Below, in pieces: positions 40,197-52,540 of a stretch of DNA of 64,000 nucleotides (the stretch's first letter is position 1; every line of letters starts with the position of its first letter). Below the pieces are notes generated by a model. The model made no database searches. It was given only the letters and a program-made list of their open reading frames with translations, and was not told the origin of the DNA. Origin of the DNA: Tatumella ptyseos ATCC 33301. Lineage in GTDB: Bacteria; Pseudomonadota; Gammaproteobacteria; Enterobacterales; Enterobacteriaceae. The stretch is from positions 62,001 through 126,000 of the forward strand of contig NZ_JMPR01000028.1 in the NCBI RefSeq assembly GCF_000735525.1. Reading direction: 5' to 3'. The translations under genes and the position numbers were made by a program.

Positions 40197-41996
40197 ATGA
40201 CTGATTTGAACACGCACGACTCCGTTCAGCCCTCATGGCAAACCCGTGATCATCTTGATGATCCCGTCATCGGTGAACTGCGTAATCGTTTTGGCCCGGA
40301 TGCCTTTACTGTTCAGCCCACCCGCACCGGTATTCCGGTTGTCTGGGTTCCCCGTGAACAACTCACGGATGTCGTCACCTTTTTGCGCAAACTCCCTGAG
40401 CCGTATGTCATGCTCTATGATCTGCACGGCGTGGATGAGCGTTTACGTACCCATCGGCAGGGGCTTCCGGCCGCAGACTTTTCGGTGTTCTATCATCTGT
40501 TATCGATAGGGCGTAACCGCGACATTATGCTGAAGGTTGCTCTTGCGGAAAATGATCTGAATTTACCGACATTGATCCCTGTCTTCCCGAATGCGAACTG
40601 GTATGAGCGCGAGACCTGGGAGATGTTCGGGATAACGTTTAACGGACATCCGCATCTGACCCGCATCATGATGCCACAGACCTGGACCGGGCATCCGCTG
40701 CGTAAGGATTATCCCGCCCGGGCCACTGAGTTTGATCCTTTTTCACTGACTAAAGCGAAAGAAGATCTGGAGATGGAGGCGCTGACCTTTAATCCCGAAG
40801 AGTGGGGCATGAAGCGGGGTGGCAGGAATGAAGATTTTATGTTCCTGAACCTTGGCCCGAACCACCCCTCAGCGCATGGTGCGTTCCGTATTATTCTGCA
40901 ACTGGATGGCGAAGAGATCGTCGATTGCGTTCCGGATATTGGCTATCACCATCGTGGTGCCGAAAAAATGGCCGAGCGTCAATCCTGGCACAGCTATATC
41001 CCCTATACCGATCGTATCGAGTATCTGGGCGGGTGCGTCAATGAAATGCCTTATGTGCTGGCTGTCGAAAAACTGGCGGGGATCACGGTCCCGGAAAAGG
41101 TCGACGTGATCCGCGTGATGCTTTCAGAGCTGTTCAGGATCAATAGCCATCTGCTGTACATCTCCACCTTTATTCAGGATGTCGGTGCGATGACGCCGGT
41201 GTTCTTTGCCTTCACGGACAGACAGAAAATTTACGATGTTGTCGAAGCGATTACCGGATTTCGTATGCACCCGGCCTGGTTCCGCATCGGCGGTGTTGCT
41301 CATGATCTGCCAAAAGGCTGGGAACGACTGTTACGTGAATTTCTGGACTGGATGCCAAAACGGCTGAAAGAGTATGACAAAGCCGCACTGCGTAACTCCG
41401 TGCTGGTAGGACGTTCAAAAGGGGTGGCGGCATATAACCTGCAGGAAGCTCTGGAGTGGGGTACCACCGGCGCGGCATTACGGGCCACCGGTCTCGATTT
41501 TGATGTCCGCAAATGGCGTCCGTATTCCGGGTATGAGAATTTCGATTTCGACATCCCGGTTGGTGATGGCATCAGCGATGCTTACAGCCGTGTCATGCTG
41601 AAAATGGAAGAGATGTGGCAGTCACTGAGGATCCTGGAGCAGTGCCTGAATAACATGCCTGCCGGGCCGTTTAAAGCAGACCACCCACTGACGACGCCTC
41701 CGCCGAAAGAGCGCACATTGCAGCACATCGAAACGCTGATCACCCATTTCCTGCAGGTTTCCTGGGGCCCGGTCATGCCGGCCAATGAATCTTTCCAGAT
41801 GATTGAGGCCACCAAAGGGATCAACAGTTATTACCTGACCAGTGATGGCAGCACGATGAGCTATCGCACCCGGGTAAGAACACCGAGTTTCCCGCATTTG
41901 CAGCAAATACCTTCGGTGATCCGTGGCAGCCTGGTGTCGGATCTGATTGTTTATCTGGGCAGTATTGATTTTGTTATGTCTGACGTGGATCGCTAA
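40197..41996 (+). CDS. nuoC: NADH-quinone oxidoreductase fused subunit C/D
   Basis: Fusion of the 30-kDa (NuoC) and 49-kDa (NuoD) subunits, a hallmark of the enteric complex I; the D part lines the quinone pocket. The 599-aa product runs from an N-terminal C domain (about 1-190; [14 protein letters not shown]) to the D domain (about 205-599; [28 protein letters not shown] with the quinone-contacting His). The ATG at 40197 gives MTDLNTHDS, matching E. coli; an in-frame GTG at 40164 is less likely. Overlaps nuoE by one base. Confidence 0.96.
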   Translation: MTDLNTHDSVQPSWQTRDHLDDPVIGELRNRFGPDAFTVQPTRTGIPVVWVPREQLTDVVTFLRKLPEPYVMLYDLHGVDERLRTHRQGLPAADFSVFYHLLSIGRNRDIMLKVALAENDLNLPTLIPVFPNANWYERETWEMFGITFNGHPHLTRIMMPQTWTGHPLRKDYPARATEFDPFSLTKAKEDLEMEALTFNPEEWGMKRGGRNEDFMFLNLGPNHPSAHGAFRIILQLDGEEIVDCVPDIGYHHRGAEKMAERQSWHSYIPYTDRIEYLGGCVNEMPYVLAVEKLAGITVPEKVDVIRVMLSELFRINSHLLYISTFIQDVGAMTPVFFAFTDRQKIYDVVEAITGFRMHPAWFRIGGVAHDLPKGWERLLREFLDWMPKRLKEYDKAALRNSVLVGRSKGVAAYNLQEALEWGTTGAALRATGLDFDVRKWRPYSGYENFDFDIPVGDGISDAYSRVMLKMEEMWQSLRILEQCLNNMPAGPFKADHPLTTPPPKERTLQHIETLITHFLQVSWGPVMPANESFQMIEATKGINSYYLTSDGSTMSYRTRVRTPSFPHLQQIPSVIRGSLVSDLIVYLGSIDFVMSDVDR

Positions 41997-42514
41997 TGAT
42001 GAATGAGCAAAACATAACCATTAAGACGGTTGAACCTGAACAGGTTTTTTCCCTGAGTGGGGAAGAACGTCAGGCGATAGAACATGAAAAACACCATTAT
42101 GAAGATGCCCGTGCCGCCTCCATCGAAGCGCTGAAAATTGTTCAGAAGCAGCGGGGATGGGTTCCTGACGGAGCTATCGGGGCGATCGCTGATGTGCTGG
42201 GGATCCCGGCCAGTGATGTCGAAGGTGTGGCGACGTTTTACAGCCAGATTTACCGGCAGCCGGTTGGCCGCCATGTGATCCGCTATTGTGACAGCGTCGT
42301 CTGCCATATCACCGGTTATCAGGGGATACAGGCCGCACTGGAGCAGCAACTGAAGATTAAACCCGGTCAGACAACCCCTGACGGTCGCTTCACTCTGCTG
42401 CCTACCTGCTGCCTGGGGAATTGTGATAAGGGGCCGGTCATGATGGTCGGTGAGCAGACCCATGTTCATCTGACGCCGGAAGCGATTGCGACATTACTGG
42501 AGCAGTACCCATGA
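41996..42514 (+). CDS. nuoE: NADH-quinone oxidoreductase subunit E
   Basis: 24-kDa subunit holding the [2Fe-2S] cluster N1a in the NADH module. 172 aa (E. coli 166), the extra length at the N-terminus. Cluster ligands are in CDSVVC (C-x4-C) and CCLGNC. The start ATG overlaps the nuoCD stop, and the stop overlaps the nuoF start by four bases. Confidence 0.96.
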   Translation: MMNEQNITIKTVEPEQVFSLSGEERQAIEHEKHHYEDARAASIEALKIVQKQRGWVPDGAIGAIADVLGIPASDVEGVATFYSQIYRQPVGRHVIRYCDSVVCHITGYQGIQAALEQQLKIKPGQTTPDGRFTLLPTCCLGNCDKGPVMMVGEQTHVHLTPEAIATLLEQYP

Positions 42515-43857
42515 GTGTAAAAACGATCATTCGTACGGCGGAAACCCATCCGCTGACCTGGCGTATGCGGGATGACCAGCAACCGGTCTGGTTAGAGGAA
42601 TACCGTAGCAAAAACGGGTATGCCGGCGCGGAAAAAGCGCTGAAAAGCCTGGCGCCGGAAGAGATCGTCGCACAGGTGAAAGACTCAGGGCTGAAAGGCC
42701 GTGGAGGGGCCGGGTTCTCGACCGGTCTGAAATGGAGCCTGATGCCGAAAGATGAATCGATGAATATCCGTTATCTGCTCTGTAATGCAGATGAGATGGA
42801 ACCAGGCACCTACAAAGACCGCTTACTGATGGAGCAGATGCCACATCAGCTGGTGGAAGGCATGCTGATCAGTGCGTTTGCGCTGAAAGCTTACCGCGGA
42901 TATATCTTCCTGCGCGGTGAATATATTGAAGCGGCAGTGCATCTGCGGCGGGCGATAGAAGAAGCCAAAGCGGCGGGTTATCTCGGTGAAAATATTCTGG
43001 GGACGGGCTTCAGCTTCGAACTTATCGTCCATACCGGGGCCGGTCGTTACATCTGTGGTGAAGAAACCGCCCTGATCAACTCCCTGGAAGGCCGGCGAGC
43101 GAACCCCCGTTCCAAACCGCCATTCCCGGCGTCGGCCGGAGTCTGGGGGAAACCGACCTGTGTTAACAACGTAGAAACGCTATCCAATGTTCCGGCAATC
43201 CTCGCTAACGGGGTCGACTGGTACAAAGGGATCTCCGGCAGTGAAGACGCCGGCACCAAAATGATGGGCTTCTCCGGCCGGGTTAAGCATCCCGGCGTGT
43301 GGGAGCTGCCTTTCGGCATCACGGCCCGCGAAATCCTGGAAGATTATGCCGGGGGGATGCGGGACGGGTTGCGTTTCAAAGCCTGGCAACCCGGCGGTGC
43401 CGGAACGGATTTTCTGACCGAAAGTCATCTGGATCTGCCAATGGAGTTTGCCAGTATCGGTAAAGCCGGCAGCCGACTGGGCACGGCCCTGGCGATGGCG
43501 GTGGATCACGAAATTAATATGGTGTCTCTGGTCCGTAACCTGGAAGAATTTTTTGCCCGTGAATCCTGTGGCTGGTGTACGCCCTGTCGGGACGGATTGC
43601 CCTGGAGTGTCAAAATCCTGCGGGCGCTGGAACAGGGCAAGGGCCAGCCGGGCGATATCGAAACTCTGCAGCAGTTGTGTCGTCAACTGGGGCCGGGTAA
43701 AACCTTCTGCGCCCACGCGCCGGGAGCGGTCGAACCGCTGCAAAGCGCCATCAAATATTTTCGTGAAGAGTTTGAAGCAGGTATTGCACCACAGGTCTTC
43801 GGGAATGTCCGCAGTATTGCGGGGATCCAGCCTAACCTTTTGAAAGCACGCTGGTAA
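42511..43857 (+). CDS. nuoF: NADH-quinone oxidoreductase subunit F
   Basis: 51-kDa subunit that binds NADH and FMN and holds cluster N3. The 448-aa product shows [16 protein letters not shown] (NADH site), [19 protein letters not shown] (FMN site) and the [12 protein letters not shown] cysteine motif of N3. It is followed by an unusually long spacer (108 bases) with a hairpin before nuoG. Confidence 0.97.
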   Translation: MSVKTIIRTAETHPLTWRMRDDQQPVWLEEYRSKNGYAGAEKALKSLAPEEIVAQVKDSGLKGRGGAGFSTGLKWSLMPKDESMNIRYLLCNADEMEPGTYKDRLLMEQMPHQLVEGMLISAFALKAYRGYIFLRGEYIEAAVHLRRAIEEAKAAGYLGENILGTGFSFELIVHTGAGRYICGEETALINSLEGRRANPRSKPPFPASAGVWGKPTCVNNVETLSNVPAILANGVDWYKGISGSEDAGTKMMGFSGRVKHPGVWELPFGITAREILEDYAGGMRDGLRFKAWQPGGAGTDFLTESHLDLPMEFASIGKAGSRLGTALAMAVDHEINMVSLVRNLEEFFARESCGWCTPCRDGLPWSVKILRALEQGKGQPGDIETLQQLCRQLGPGKTFCAHAPGAVEPLQSAIKYFREEFEAGIAPQVFGNVRSIAGIQPNLLKARW

Positions 43858-43927
43858 CTGAGTTTCTCTTATCGCAATCGCGGTCAGAGCCGGTTGACCA
43901 ACAAAAATTATAAGTACTGTGTCTAAC

Positions 43928-43945
43928 GCTCGTGCCTGCACGAGC
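43928..43945 (+). promoter_or_regulatory. Hairpin immediately before nuoG
   Basis: GCTCGTGC-CT-GCACGAGC is a perfect inverted repeat five bases upstream of the nuoG Shine-Dalgarno (GGAAG, 43951-43955). No T tract follows. It could be an mRNA processing or stability element, or tune nuoG translation. Confidence 0.5.
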
Positions 43946-43965
43946 CTTACGGAAGCATGTTCACT

Positions 43966-46683
43966 ATGGCTACAATCCATGTAGACGGTAAAGAATATGA
44001 AGTAAACGGGGCAGACAATCTGTTACAGGCGTGTCTGTCACTGGGGCTGGATATTCCTTATTTTTGCTGGCACCCGGCGCTGGGCAGCGTGGGGGCTTGC
44101 CGCCAGTGTGCGGTAAAGCAATATCAGAATGCCGAAGATACCCGTGGACGGCTGGTCATGTCCTGCATGACGCCCGCGGCGGACGGCACCTTTATCTCCA
44201 TTGACGATGGAGAAGCAAAAGAATTCCGTGAAAGTGTGGTGGAATGGTTAATGACTAACCATCCGCACGATTGTCCGGTGTGTGAAGAGGGGGGTAACTG
44301 TCACCTTCAGGATATGACCGTGATGACCGGCCACAGCTTCCGGCGGTATCGTTTCACTAAGCGGACACATCAGAATCAGGATCTCGGGCCGTTTATCTCT
44401 CACGAAATGAATCGCTGTATTGCCTGCTATCGCTGTGTCCGTTACTACAAAGATTATGCCGGCGGCACCGATCTTGGCGTGTACGGTGCGCATGATAATG
44501 TGTATTTCGGACGCCCGCAGGACGGCACACTGGAAAGTGAATTTTCCGGCAATCTGGTGGAAGTCTGCCCGACCGGGGTCTTTACCGATAAAACCCATTC
44601 TGAACGCTACAACCGTAAGTGGGACATGCAGTTTGCACCCGGCATTTGTCAGCAATGCAGCGTGGGTTGTAATACCAGCCCCGGCGAACGTTACGGGGAG
44701 TTACGGCGTATTGAAAACCGCTTTAATGGCAGCGTAAACCACTATTTTCTGTGTGACCGTGGCCGCTTTGGTTACGGGTATGTCAATCTGAAAGACAGGC
44801 CCCGTCATCCCTGGCAGCGCCGTGGTGATAATCCGGTGACGATGGATGCCACACAGGCAGTGAATGCCGTTGCGGATGTATTGCGTCAGGCCGGAAAAGT
44901 GGTCGGTATCGGTTCTGCCCGCGCCAGCATTGAAAGTAACTTTGCGTTACAGCAACTGGTGGGGGCAGAAAACTTTTCTACGGGCATGGCCAGCCAGGAA
45001 CATCAGAATGTAATGCAGGTGCTTCAGGTACTGCGCGAAAGCGGTATTTACACGCCGTCATTGCGGGAGATTGAAGACTACGATGCCATTCTGGTGCTCG
45101 GTGAGGATCTGACACAGGTCGGTGCCCGTATCGCACTTTCGGTACGTCAGGCCGTGAAAGGTAAAGCCCGTGAAATGGCAGCAGCCCAGAAAGTGGCGGA
45201 CTGGCAGATAGCGGCCATCCTGAATATTGGTCAGCATGCGAAACATCCGCTGTTTATCACCCATGTTGATGAAACCCGGCTGGATGATATTGCGGCCTGG
45301 AGTTATCGCGCACCGGTGGCTGAGCAGGCCCGTGTCGGCTTTGCGATTGCCCATGCTATCGACAGCGCAGCACCGGCCGCAGAAGGTATCGACAGCGCAC
45401 TGGAGGGGAAACTGGACGTTGTCGTTCAGGCGCTGACCGGTGCGAAGAAACCATTGATTATTTCCGGGACACACTCCGGATCGCCCGCCATGATCGAGGC
45501 GGCGGCCAATGTGGCGCGTGCGCTGAAAAATACCGGCGCAGACGTAGGACTGACCTTGCTGGTCCCCCGGGCGAATAGCCTGGGTCTGGCGATGCTGGGC
45601 GGACAGCCTCTTGAGCCGGTACTGGATCAACTGCGCCGCGGCGAAGCTGATGCGGTCGTGATTATGGAAAATGATCTGTACCGCAATGCGCCGCGTGCGC
45701 TGGTAGATGAGGCTCTGAGTGTCTGCCGGCAGGTCATCGTGGTTGATCACCAGCAGACGGCGACGCTGGAAAAAGCCGGTTTCGTGTTACCTGCCGCCAG
45801 TTTTGCTGAAGCCGACGGCACCCTTGTGAACAATGAAGGCCGGGCACAGCGCTTCTTCCAGGTCTTTGATCCGGCCTTCTACGACAACACTGTACTGATT
45901 TCTGAAAGCTGGCGCTGGCTGCACTCACTGCACGCGGTGCTGGAAAGCCGTAAAACCGACTGGTCACAGCTGGATCATGTGATTGAGTCCGTGATTGTGC
46001 AGCAACCGCAGCTGGCGGCCATCAGGGATGCTGCACCCGATGCCTCTTTTCGGATCCGCGGCCAAAAACTGGCCCGCTCTCCTCATCGCTCCAGTGGCCG
46101 TACGGCGATGCGGGCCAATATCAGTGTCCATGAACCACGTCAGCCTCAGGACAAAGACACCATGTTCGCTTTTTCCATGGAAGGGAACAACCAGCCAGAG
46201 GCACCTCGCTCGCAGGTACCTTTCGCCTGGGCGCCGGGCTGGAACTCGCCTCAGGCCTGGAATAAGTTTCAGGATGAAGTGGGCGGACATCTGCGACACG
46301 GGGACCCGGGTGTCAGGCTGATTGAGCCTGCCGCAGGGCAACTGCCCTGGTTCCCGGTGCCGGGTCAACGTGCCCCTGAGGGCTGGCAGGTCGCGCCACT
46401 GTATCGTCTGTTCGGCAGTGACGAATTGTCCCAGCGTTCAGCCGTTTTCCGTGAGCGCATGACCGAGGCCCTCGTGGTGCTTCATCCGTCAGACGCCGCT
46501 ACCCTGGGCGTTAATGAAGGGGCCCGGCTGGAGCTGCAATGTTGCGGAGAAACGCTGGTGTTGCCGGTCCGGTTTTCTGCACAGTTACCCGCGGGGCAGG
46601 TAGGTCTGCCCTTAGGCTTGCCGGGGATCCCGCCGTTCCTGTCTGGTGCAACCATTGATAAACTGCAGGAGGCAGCACAATGA
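43966..46683 (+). CDS. nuoG: NADH-quinone oxidoreductase subunit G
   Basis: 75-kDa subunit with several iron-sulfur clusters and a molybdopterin-oxidoreductase-like C-terminal domain lacking the cofactor. 905 aa from the ATG at 43966 ([13 protein letters not shown], as in E. coli; an ATG at 43957 adds three residues). The N-terminal ferredoxin domain ([15 protein letters not shown]), the NCHLQDM region and [11 protein letters not shown] are followed by CQQCSVGC, the extra enteric cluster N7 motif. Ends overlapping nuoH by four bases. Confidence 0.96.
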   Translation: MATIHVDGKEYEVNGADNLLQACLSLGLDIPYFCWHPALGSVGACRQCAVKQYQNAEDTRGRLVMSCMTPAADGTFISIDDGEAKEFRESVVEWLMTNHPHDCPVCEEGGNCHLQDMTVMTGHSFRRYRFTKRTHQNQDLGPFISHEMNRCIACYRCVRYYKDYAGGTDLGVYGAHDNVYFGRPQDGTLESEFSGNLVEVCPTGVFTDKTHSERYNRKWDMQFAPGICQQCSVGCNTSPGERYGELRRIENRFNGSVNHYFLCDRGRFGYGYVNLKDRPRHPWQRRGDNPVTMDATQAVNAVADVLRQAGKVVGIGSARASIESNFALQQLVGAENFSTGMASQEHQNVMQVLQVLRESGIYTPSLREIEDYDAILVLGEDLTQVGARIALSVRQAVKGKAREMAAAQKVADWQIAAILNIGQHAKHPLFITHVDETRLDDIAAWSYRAPVAEQARVGFAIAHAIDSAAPAAEGIDSALEGKLDVVVQALTGAKKPLIISGTHSGSPAMIEAAANVARALKNTGADVGLTLLVPRANSLGLAMLGGQPLEPVLDQLRRGEADAVVIMENDLYRNAPRALVDEALSVCRQVIVVDHQQTATLEKAGFVLPAASFAEADGTLVNNEGRAQRFFQVFDPAFYDNTVLISESWRWLHSLHAVLESRKTDWSQLDHVIESVIVQQPQLAAIRDAAPDASFRIRGQKLARSPHRSSGRTAMRANISVHEPRQPQDKDTMFAFSMEGNNQPEAPRSQVPFAWAPGWNSPQAWNKFQDEVGGHLRHGDPGVRLIEPAAGQLPWFPVPGQRAPEGWQVAPLYRLFGSDELSQRSAVFRERMTEALVVLHPSDAATLGVNEGARLELQCCGETLVLPVRFSAQLPAGQVGLPLGLPGIPPFLSGATIDKLQEAAQ

Positions 46684-47657
46684 GCTGGTTTACCCCTGAA
46701 GCGGAAGCAGTCATTGTCCAGGTCATTAAGTCGGTGGTGATCCTGCTGGTCGTGGTGGTCTGCGGGGCGTTTATGAGTTTTGCAGAACGCCGGCTGCTTG
46801 GATTGTTCCAGAACCGTTACGGGCCAAACCGTGTCGGCTGGGGCGGTTCTCTGCAGCTGGCCGCAGACATGATTAAAATGTTCTTCAAAGAAGACTGGGT
46901 GCCGCCCTTTACGGATCGCGTTATTTTTACCCTGGCACCGGTGATTGCTTTTGTGGCGTTACTGCTGGCCTTTGCCATCATCCCGGTCGCCCCGGGCTGG
47001 ATGGTAACCGACCTGAATATCGGTTTACTGTTTTTCCTGATGATGGCCGGACTGGCGGTGTATGCGGTGCTGTTTGCCGGCTGGTCAAGTAATAATAAAT
47101 ACTCCCTGCTGGGGGCGATGCGTGCCTCTGCCCAGACCCTGAGTTATGAGGTTTTTCTGGGACTTTCCCTGATGGGCGTGGTGGCGCAGGCGGGATCATT
47201 CAATATGTCTGATATCGTCAACAGCCAGGCCCATTTGTGGAATATCATCCCGCAGTTCCTTGGCTTTATTACCTTCTGTATTGCCGGAGTGGCGGTCTGT
47301 CACCGCCATCCGTTTGACCAGCCCGAAGCCGAGCAGGAACTGGCGGATGGTTATCATATCGAATATGCCGGGATGAAGTTCGGGTTGTTCTTTGTCGGTG
47401 AATATGTGGCTATCACGACGGTTTCTGCGCTGATTGTTACCTTATTCTTTGGCGGCTGGCTTGGTCCCTGGCTGCCTCCCTTCGTCTGGTTTGCCCTTAA
47501 AACTGCCTTCTTCATGATGATGTTTATTCTGATCCGCGCCGCACTGCCTCGTCCGCGCTATGACCAGGTCATGTCGTTCGGCTGGAAAGTCTGTTTGCCG
47601 TTGACGCTGTTGAATCTGCTGGTGACTGCCGCAGTGATCCTGTTCAACGCGCAGTAA
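46680..47657 (+). CDS. nuoH: NADH-quinone oxidoreductase subunit H
   Basis: Membrane subunit that forms the quinone channel and joins the two arms. 325 aa, same as E. coli, with eight membrane segments and the conserved cytosolic loops [20 protein letters not shown] and [20 protein letters not shown], rich in acidic residues that couple quinone reduction to proton pumping. Confidence 0.97.
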   Translation: MSWFTPEAEAVIVQVIKSVVILLVVVVCGAFMSFAERRLLGLFQNRYGPNRVGWGGSLQLAADMIKMFFKEDWVPPFTDRVIFTLAPVIAFVALLLAFAIIPVAPGWMVTDLNIGLLFFLMMAGLAVYAVLFAGWSSNNKYSLLGAMRASAQTLSYEVFLGLSLMGVVAQAGSFNMSDIVNSQAHLWNIIPQFLGFITFCIAGVAVCHRHPFDQPEAEQELADGYHIEYAGMKFGLFFVGEYVAITTVSALIVTLFFGGWLGPWLPPFVWFALKTAFFMMMFILIRAALPRPRYDQVMSFGWKVCLPLTLLNLLVTAAVILFNAQ

Positions 47658-47668
47658 GGAGTAGCACC

Positions 47669-48211
47669 GTGAAAATCAAAGAAATTGCGACAGGCTTTGC
47701 GACCCAGGTACGGAGTATCTGGATGATAGGGATGCATGCCTTTGCTAAACGTGAAACACAGATGTATCCGGAGGAGCCGGTTTATCTGCCTCCGCGCTAT
47801 CGGGGACGGATTGTCCTGACCCGTGACCCGGACGGAGAAGAACGCTGTGTTGCCTGTAACCTGTGCGCGGTGGCCTGTCCGGTGGGATGTATTTCCCTGC
47901 AAAAAGCGGAGATGGCCGACGGACGCTGGTACCCCGAATTTTTTCGTATCAACTTCTCGCGTTGCATCTTTTGCGGTCTTTGCGAAGAAGCCTGTCCGAC
48001 CACGGCTATCCAGTTAACGCCCGATTTCGAGCTGGGTGAATTCAGGCGTCAGGATCTGGTGTACGAGAAAGAGGATTTGCTGATTTCAGGGCCAGGCAAA
48101 TATCCGGAATACAATTTTTATCGTATGGCCGGTATGGCGATCACCGGTAAAGAAAAAGGTTCCGCCGAAAACGAAGCCAAACCTATCGACGTTAAAGGCT
48201 TATTACCCTAA
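47669..48211 (+). CDS. nuoI: NADH-quinone oxidoreductase subunit I
   Basis: Ferredoxin-like subunit with clusters N6a and N6b. 180 aa (same as E. coli) with two 4Fe-4S motifs, [15 protein letters not shown] and [15 protein letters not shown]. The start is GTG at 47669 behind AAGGAG; the following residues align with the E. coli N-terminus. Confidence 0.97.
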   Translation: MKIKEIATGFATQVRSIWMIGMHAFAKRETQMYPEEPVYLPPRYRGRIVLTRDPDGEERCVACNLCAVACPVGCISLQKAEMADGRWYPEFFRINFSRCIFCGLCEEACPTTAIQLTPDFELGEFRRQDLVYEKEDLLISGPGKYPEYNFYRMAGMAITGKEKGSAENEAKPIDVKGLLP

Positions 48212-48221
48212 GGAGTCGGGC

Positions 48222-48776
48222 ATGGAATTCGCGTTTTACTTTTGCGGGGCGGTGGCAGTGTTAACCACACTCAGGGTGATTACTCATACGCATCCTGTAC
48301 ATGCCTTACTGTACCTGATCATCTCTTTACTGGCCGTGGCCGGGGTATTTTTCTCCCTGGGGGCTTATTTTGCCGGAGCACTGGAAATCATCGTCTATGC
48401 CGGGGCCATTATGGTGCTGTTTGTCTTTGTGGTGATGATGCTTAATCTGGGCAAGGCTCAGCAAAAGCAGGAACAGGAATGGCTGAAACCCTCGTTGTGG
48501 ATCGGCCCCGGCGTTATTGCCTTATTGTTACTGATAGCGATGATCCATGCGATCAGTACGGTTAATGATCAGGGGATCGACGGAACCGTGATCGCCGCTA
48601 AAGCGGTGGGGATCAGTCTGTTCGGCCCGTATGTCCTGGCGGTGGAACTGGCATCCATGTTACTGCTGGCCGGTGTGGTGGTGGCCTACCACATTGGTCG
48701 TGAAGAACGCCGTGGTGAAGTATTAAGTAACCTTACAGATGACTCAGTGCAGGCTAACAGGGAGGAACAGATATGA
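48222..48776 (+). CDS. nuoJ: NADH-quinone oxidoreductase subunit J
   Basis: Membrane-arm subunit with five helices, 184 aa as in E. coli. The [44 protein letters not shown] core contains the kinked third helix of the proton path. AAGGAG precedes the ATG; the stop overlaps nuoK by four bases. Confidence 0.96.
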   Translation: MEFAFYFCGAVAVLTTLRVITHTHPVHALLYLIISLLAVAGVFFSLGAYFAGALEIIVYAGAIMVLFVFVVMMLNLGKAQQKQEQEWLKPSLWIGPGVIALLLLIAMIHAISTVNDQGIDGTVIAAKAVGISLFGPYVLAVELASMLLLAGVVVAYHIGREERRGEVLSNLTDDSVQANREEQI

Positions 48777-49075
48777 TACCTCTGCAACACGGACTGATCC
48801 TTGCAGCAATTCTTTTCGTACTCGGACTGACCTCGCTGATCGTCCGGCGTAATCTGCTGTTTATGCTGATTGGTCTGGAAATTATGATCAATGCCGCTGC
48901 GCTGGCGCTGGTGGTGGCGGGAAGTTACTGGGGGCAGGCAGACGGTCAGGTGATGTATATTCTGGCCATCAGTCTCGCGGCGGCAGAAGCCAGCATCGGA
49001 CTGGCCTTATTGCTGCAATTACATCGTCGTCGTCAGACCCTGAATATCGATTCAGTGAGTGAGATGCGCGGATGA
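48773..49075 (+). CDS. nuoK: NADH-quinone oxidoreductase subunit K
   Basis: Small antiporter-like membrane subunit, 100 aa as in E. coli, with three helices and two buried glutamates (in [14 protein letters not shown] and [15 protein letters not shown]) essential for proton translocation. Overlaps nuoJ and nuoL by four bases each. Confidence 0.97.
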   Translation: MIPLQHGLILAAILFVLGLTSLIVRRNLLFMLIGLEIMINAAALALVVAGSYWGQADGQVMYILAISLAAAEASIGLALLLQLHRRRQTLNIDSVSEMRG

Positions 49076-50907
49076 ACCTTCTCTATTTAACTATTTTATT
49101 GCCACTGCTGGGTTTCCTGTTGCTGGCATTCTCCCGGGGCCGCTGGTCAGAAAATGTCTCCGCCACGGTGGGGGTAGGATCTGTCGGACTGGCGGCTCTG
49201 GTGACTCTGTATGCCGGCATCGATTTTTTTGCGCACGGTGAAGCGCTCTATCAGCAACCGCTCTGGACCTGGATGCAGGTCGGACAGTTCAATATTCAGG
49301 TCAGTCTGACGCTGGATGGACTGTCGATGACCATGCTGTCGGTGGTGACCGGGGTGGGTTTTCTGATCCATATGTTTGCCTCCTGGTATATGCGTGGTGA
49401 AGAGGGCTATTCGCGTTTCTTCGCCTACACCAACCTGTTTATCGCCAGTATGGTCGTTCTGGTACTGGCGGATAACCTGATGCTGATGTATCTGGGCTGG
49501 GAAGGGGTAGGGCTGTGCTCTTATCTGCTGATTGGTTTCTATTACACCAATCCGGATAACGGTAAAGCCGCGATGAAAGCATTTATCATCACCCGCATCG
49601 GGGATGTCTTTCTCGCCATTGGCCTGTTTATCCTCTACAACCAGTTGGGTACGCTGAATTTCCGGGAGATGGCCGCTCTGGCGCCGGAACACTTTGCCGC
49701 CAATAATCACCTGCTTGAGTGGGCGACACTGATGTTACTGGGCGGTGCGGTCGGTAAATCGGCACAGTTACCTCTGCAAACCTGGCTTGCGGATGCGATG
49801 GCGGGTCCGACCCCGGTATCCGCACTGATCCATGCGGCAACAATGGTCACCGCGGGGGTCTATTTAATTGCCCGGACGCATGGGCTGTTTCTGCTGACGC
49901 CGGAAGTGCTGCATCTGGTCGGGATTATCGGGGCTATTACCCTGGTGCTGGCAGGATTTGCAGCACTGGTTCAGACAGATATCAAACGGGTACTCGCCTA
50001 TTCGACCATGAGCCAGATTGGCTATATGTTCCTGGCCTTAGGTGTACAGGCCTGGGATGCGGCGATTTTTCACCTGATGACCCATGCTTTCTTTAAAGCG
50101 TTGTTGTTCCTCTCTTCCGGTTCCGTGATCCTGGCGTGCCATCATGAGCAGAACATTTTCAAAATGGGTGGCTTGCGTAAGCGTATCCCGCTGGTCTACA
50201 CCTGCTTCCTGGTCGGGGGCGCCGCGTTATCGGCATTACCGATCATAACGGCCGGTTTCTACAGTAAAGACGAGATCCTCTATGGTGCGATGGCTAACGG
50301 TCATCACCTTCTGCTGATCGCCGGTCTGGTGGGAGCGTTCCTGACGTCGGTCTATACCTTCCGGATGATTTTTATCGTCTTCCATGGTGAAGAAAAAATT
50401 AAGGCGCATGCCGGGAAAGGGATCACTCACCATTTACCGTTGCTGGTACTTCTGGTGTTGTCGACCTTTATCGGGGCGCTGATCACACCCCCTCTGCGTG
50501 GCGTGTTACCGGATACAGGAACAGGTGAAGCCGGTAAAACAGTGCTGGAAATCACCTCCGGCGTGGTGGCGGTGGCCGGAATTGTGATAGCGGCTCTGCT
50601 ATGGCTGGGGCGCAGAACACTGGTGACGGCTGTTGCAGCCAGTGCGCCCGGACGTTTTCTTTCCCGCTGGTGGTTTGCTGCCTGGGGCTTTGACTGGCTC
50701 TATGACCTGGTGTTTGTCAAAACCTTCCGGGGCATTGCCTGGCTGCTGAAATCGGATCCCTTCAACGCCTTGGTTGATCTGTCAGGCACGGTTTCGCGGG
50801 CTGCGGGCAGGGCTCTGGCTGTAAGTGAGAACGGGTATCTGCGCTGGTATGTGGCCTCCATGGGGATTGGTGCAGTCGTCGTGCTGGCGTTAATGCTGGT
50901 GGTTTGA
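49072..50907 (+). CDS. nuoL: NADH-quinone oxidoreductase subunit L
   Basis: Distal Mrp-antiporter-like proton pump with the long lateral helix. 611 aa (E. coli 613). The core shows [19 protein letters not shown], the conserved Lys in [22 protein letters not shown], and [20 protein letters not shown] 106-base gap to nuoM contains only small dyads. Confidence 0.97.
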   Translation: MNLLYLTILLPLLGFLLLAFSRGRWSENVSATVGVGSVGLAALVTLYAGIDFFAHGEALYQQPLWTWMQVGQFNIQVSLTLDGLSMTMLSVVTGVGFLIHMFASWYMRGEEGYSRFFAYTNLFIASMVVLVLADNLMLMYLGWEGVGLCSYLLIGFYYTNPDNGKAAMKAFIITRIGDVFLAIGLFILYNQLGTLNFREMAALAPEHFAANNHLLEWATLMLLGGAVGKSAQLPLQTWLADAMAGPTPVSALIHAATMVTAGVYLIARTHGLFLLTPEVLHLVGIIGAITLVLAGFAALVQTDIKRVLAYSTMSQIGYMFLALGVQAWDAAIFHLMTHAFFKALLFLSSGSVILACHHEQNIFKMGGLRKRIPLVYTCFLVGGAALSALPIITAGFYSKDEILYGAMANGHHLLLIAGLVGAFLTSVYTFRMIFIVFHGEEKIKAHAGKGITHHLPLLVLLVLSTFIGALITPPLRGVLPDTGTGEAGKTVLEITSGVVAVAGIVIAALLWLGRRTLVTAVAASAPGRFLSRWWFAAWGFDWLYDLVFVKTFRGIAWLLKSDPFNALVDLSGTVSRAAGRALAVSENGYLRWYVASMGIGAVVVLALMLVV

Positions 50908-51013
50908 GGTGAGCGGAACAGAGTAGGGTGCAGATACACCTTTGTCTTTCGAAGCTTGATAAATTTTCGCGGTGGCATGACTGCCGCGGATCACTAAAAG
51001 GGAACCTAACGCC

Positions 51014-52534
51014 GTGTTACTACCTTGGCTAATTATCCTCCCCTTCGTCGGCGGCTTGCTCTGCTGGCTGGCTGAACGCTTAGGCGTCAGAGCACCACGC
51101 TGGATAGCGTTGCTGACCATGGGGTTAACGCTGGTCCTTTCCTTGTTACTCTGGTCTCAGGGGGGGTATTCATTCACTCAGGCTGCGGGGATCCCGCAGT
51201 GGCAATCGTCTTTTTCTGTTCCCTGGATCCCTGCATTCGGCATCAGCTTTCATCTGGCGATTGATGGTTTATCGTTGCTGATGGTTGTGCTGACCGGTCT
51301 GCTGGGTGTGATGGCCGTTCTCTGTTCCTGGAATGAAATTCAGAAGTATCAGGGCTTTTTTCACCTGAACCTGATGTGGATCCTGGGCGGGGTGGTCGGC
51401 GTTTTCCTGTCCGTTGATCTGTTCCTGTTCTTCTTCTTCTGGGAACTGATGCTGGTCCCGATGTACTTTCTGATTGCCCTCTGGGGACATAAAGCTTCGG
51501 ACGGTAAAACACGGATTTCGGCAGCCACTAAGTTCTTTATCTATACCCAGGCGTCCGGGCTTATCATGCTGATCGCTATCCTCGGACTGGTGATGGTGCA
51601 TTATCACGCCACAGGGGTCTGGACATTTGACTATGAACAATTGCTGCATACGCCGATGTCTTCGACGGTGCAGTATTTGCTGATGCTGGGCTTCTTTATC
51701 GCTTTTGCGGTAAAAATGCCGGTTGTGCCTTTGCATGGCTGGTTACCGGATGCGCACAGTCAGGCACCGACCGCGGGTTCTGTTGACCTGGCCGGTATTT
51801 TGCTGAAGACCGCGGCCTATGGTTTGTTACGCTTCAGTCTGCCGTTATTTCCGCAGGCATCCGCAGAGTTTGCTCCTATCGCCATGGGGCTGGGACTGCT
51901 GGGGATTTTCTACGGGGCCTGGATGGCGTTCTCCCAAACGGATATCAAGCGCCTGATCGCCTACAGTTCGGTTTCACATATGGGGTTTGTCCTGATTGCC
52001 ATCTATACCGGCAGTCAGCTGGCATTTCAGGGGGCGGTAGTGCAGATGATTGCTCATGGTCTGTCTTCCGCGGCGCTGTTTATTCTCTGTGGTCAATTGT
52101 ACGAGCGACTGCATACCCGCGACATGCGTCTGATGGGCGGATTGTGGGCGCGTATTAAATGGTTGCCAGGGCTCTCACTGTTCTTTGCGGCAGCCAACCT
52201 CGGCATGCCGGGGACCGGGAACTTTGTTGGCGAATTTATGATCCTGACCGGCGGTTTCCGCACGGTGCCGGCCATTATTGTGATTGCAACGTTCGGACTG
52301 GTATTTGCTTCGGTGTACTCTCTTATCATGATACAGCGGGCATATTATGGTGCGCCTCAATCTCCGGCACCGCTGCGGGGGTTGTCTGTGCGTGAGTTTA
52401 CGATGATTCTGGTACTGGTGGTGCTGCTGGTTCTGTTGGGGGTTTACCCGCAACCGATTCTGGATACCTCAAATGCTGCGATGAGCAATATTCAGCACTG
52501 GTTTACCGTTTCAACTTCTATGACAAGGCCGTGA
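51014..52534 (+). CDS. nuoM: NADH-quinone oxidoreductase subunit M
   Basis: Antiporter-like proton-pumping subunit, 506 aa (E. coli 509). GTG start behind AGGGAA; the N-terminus (M)LLPWLIILPFVGGLLCW matches E. coli. Key residues lie in FFFWELMLVPMYFLIALWG (conserved Glu) and KMPVVPLHGWLPDAHSQAPT (conserved Lys). Confidence 0.97.
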   Translation: MLLPWLIILPFVGGLLCWLAERLGVRAPRWIALLTMGLTLVLSLLLWSQGGYSFTQAAGIPQWQSSFSVPWIPAFGISFHLAIDGLSLLMVVLTGLLGVMAVLCSWNEIQKYQGFFHLNLMWILGGVVGVFLSVDLFLFFFFWELMLVPMYFLIALWGHKASDGKTRISAATKFFIYTQASGLIMLIAILGLVMVHYHATGVWTFDYEQLLHTPMSSTVQYLLMLGFFIAFAVKMPVVPLHGWLPDAHSQAPTAGSVDLAGILLKTAAYGLLRFSLPLFPQASAEFAPIAMGLGLLGIFYGAWMAFSQTDIKRLIAYSSVSHMGFVLIAIYTGSQLAFQGAVVQMIAHGLSSAALFILCGQLYERLHTRDMRLMGGLWARIKWLPGLSLFFAAANLGMPGTGNFVGEFMILTGGFRTVPAIIVIATFGLVFASVYSLIMIQRAYYGAPQSPAPLRGLSVREFTMILVLVVLLVLLGVYPQPILDTSNAAMSNIQHWFTVSTSMTRP

Positions 52535-52540
52535 TCCGCC

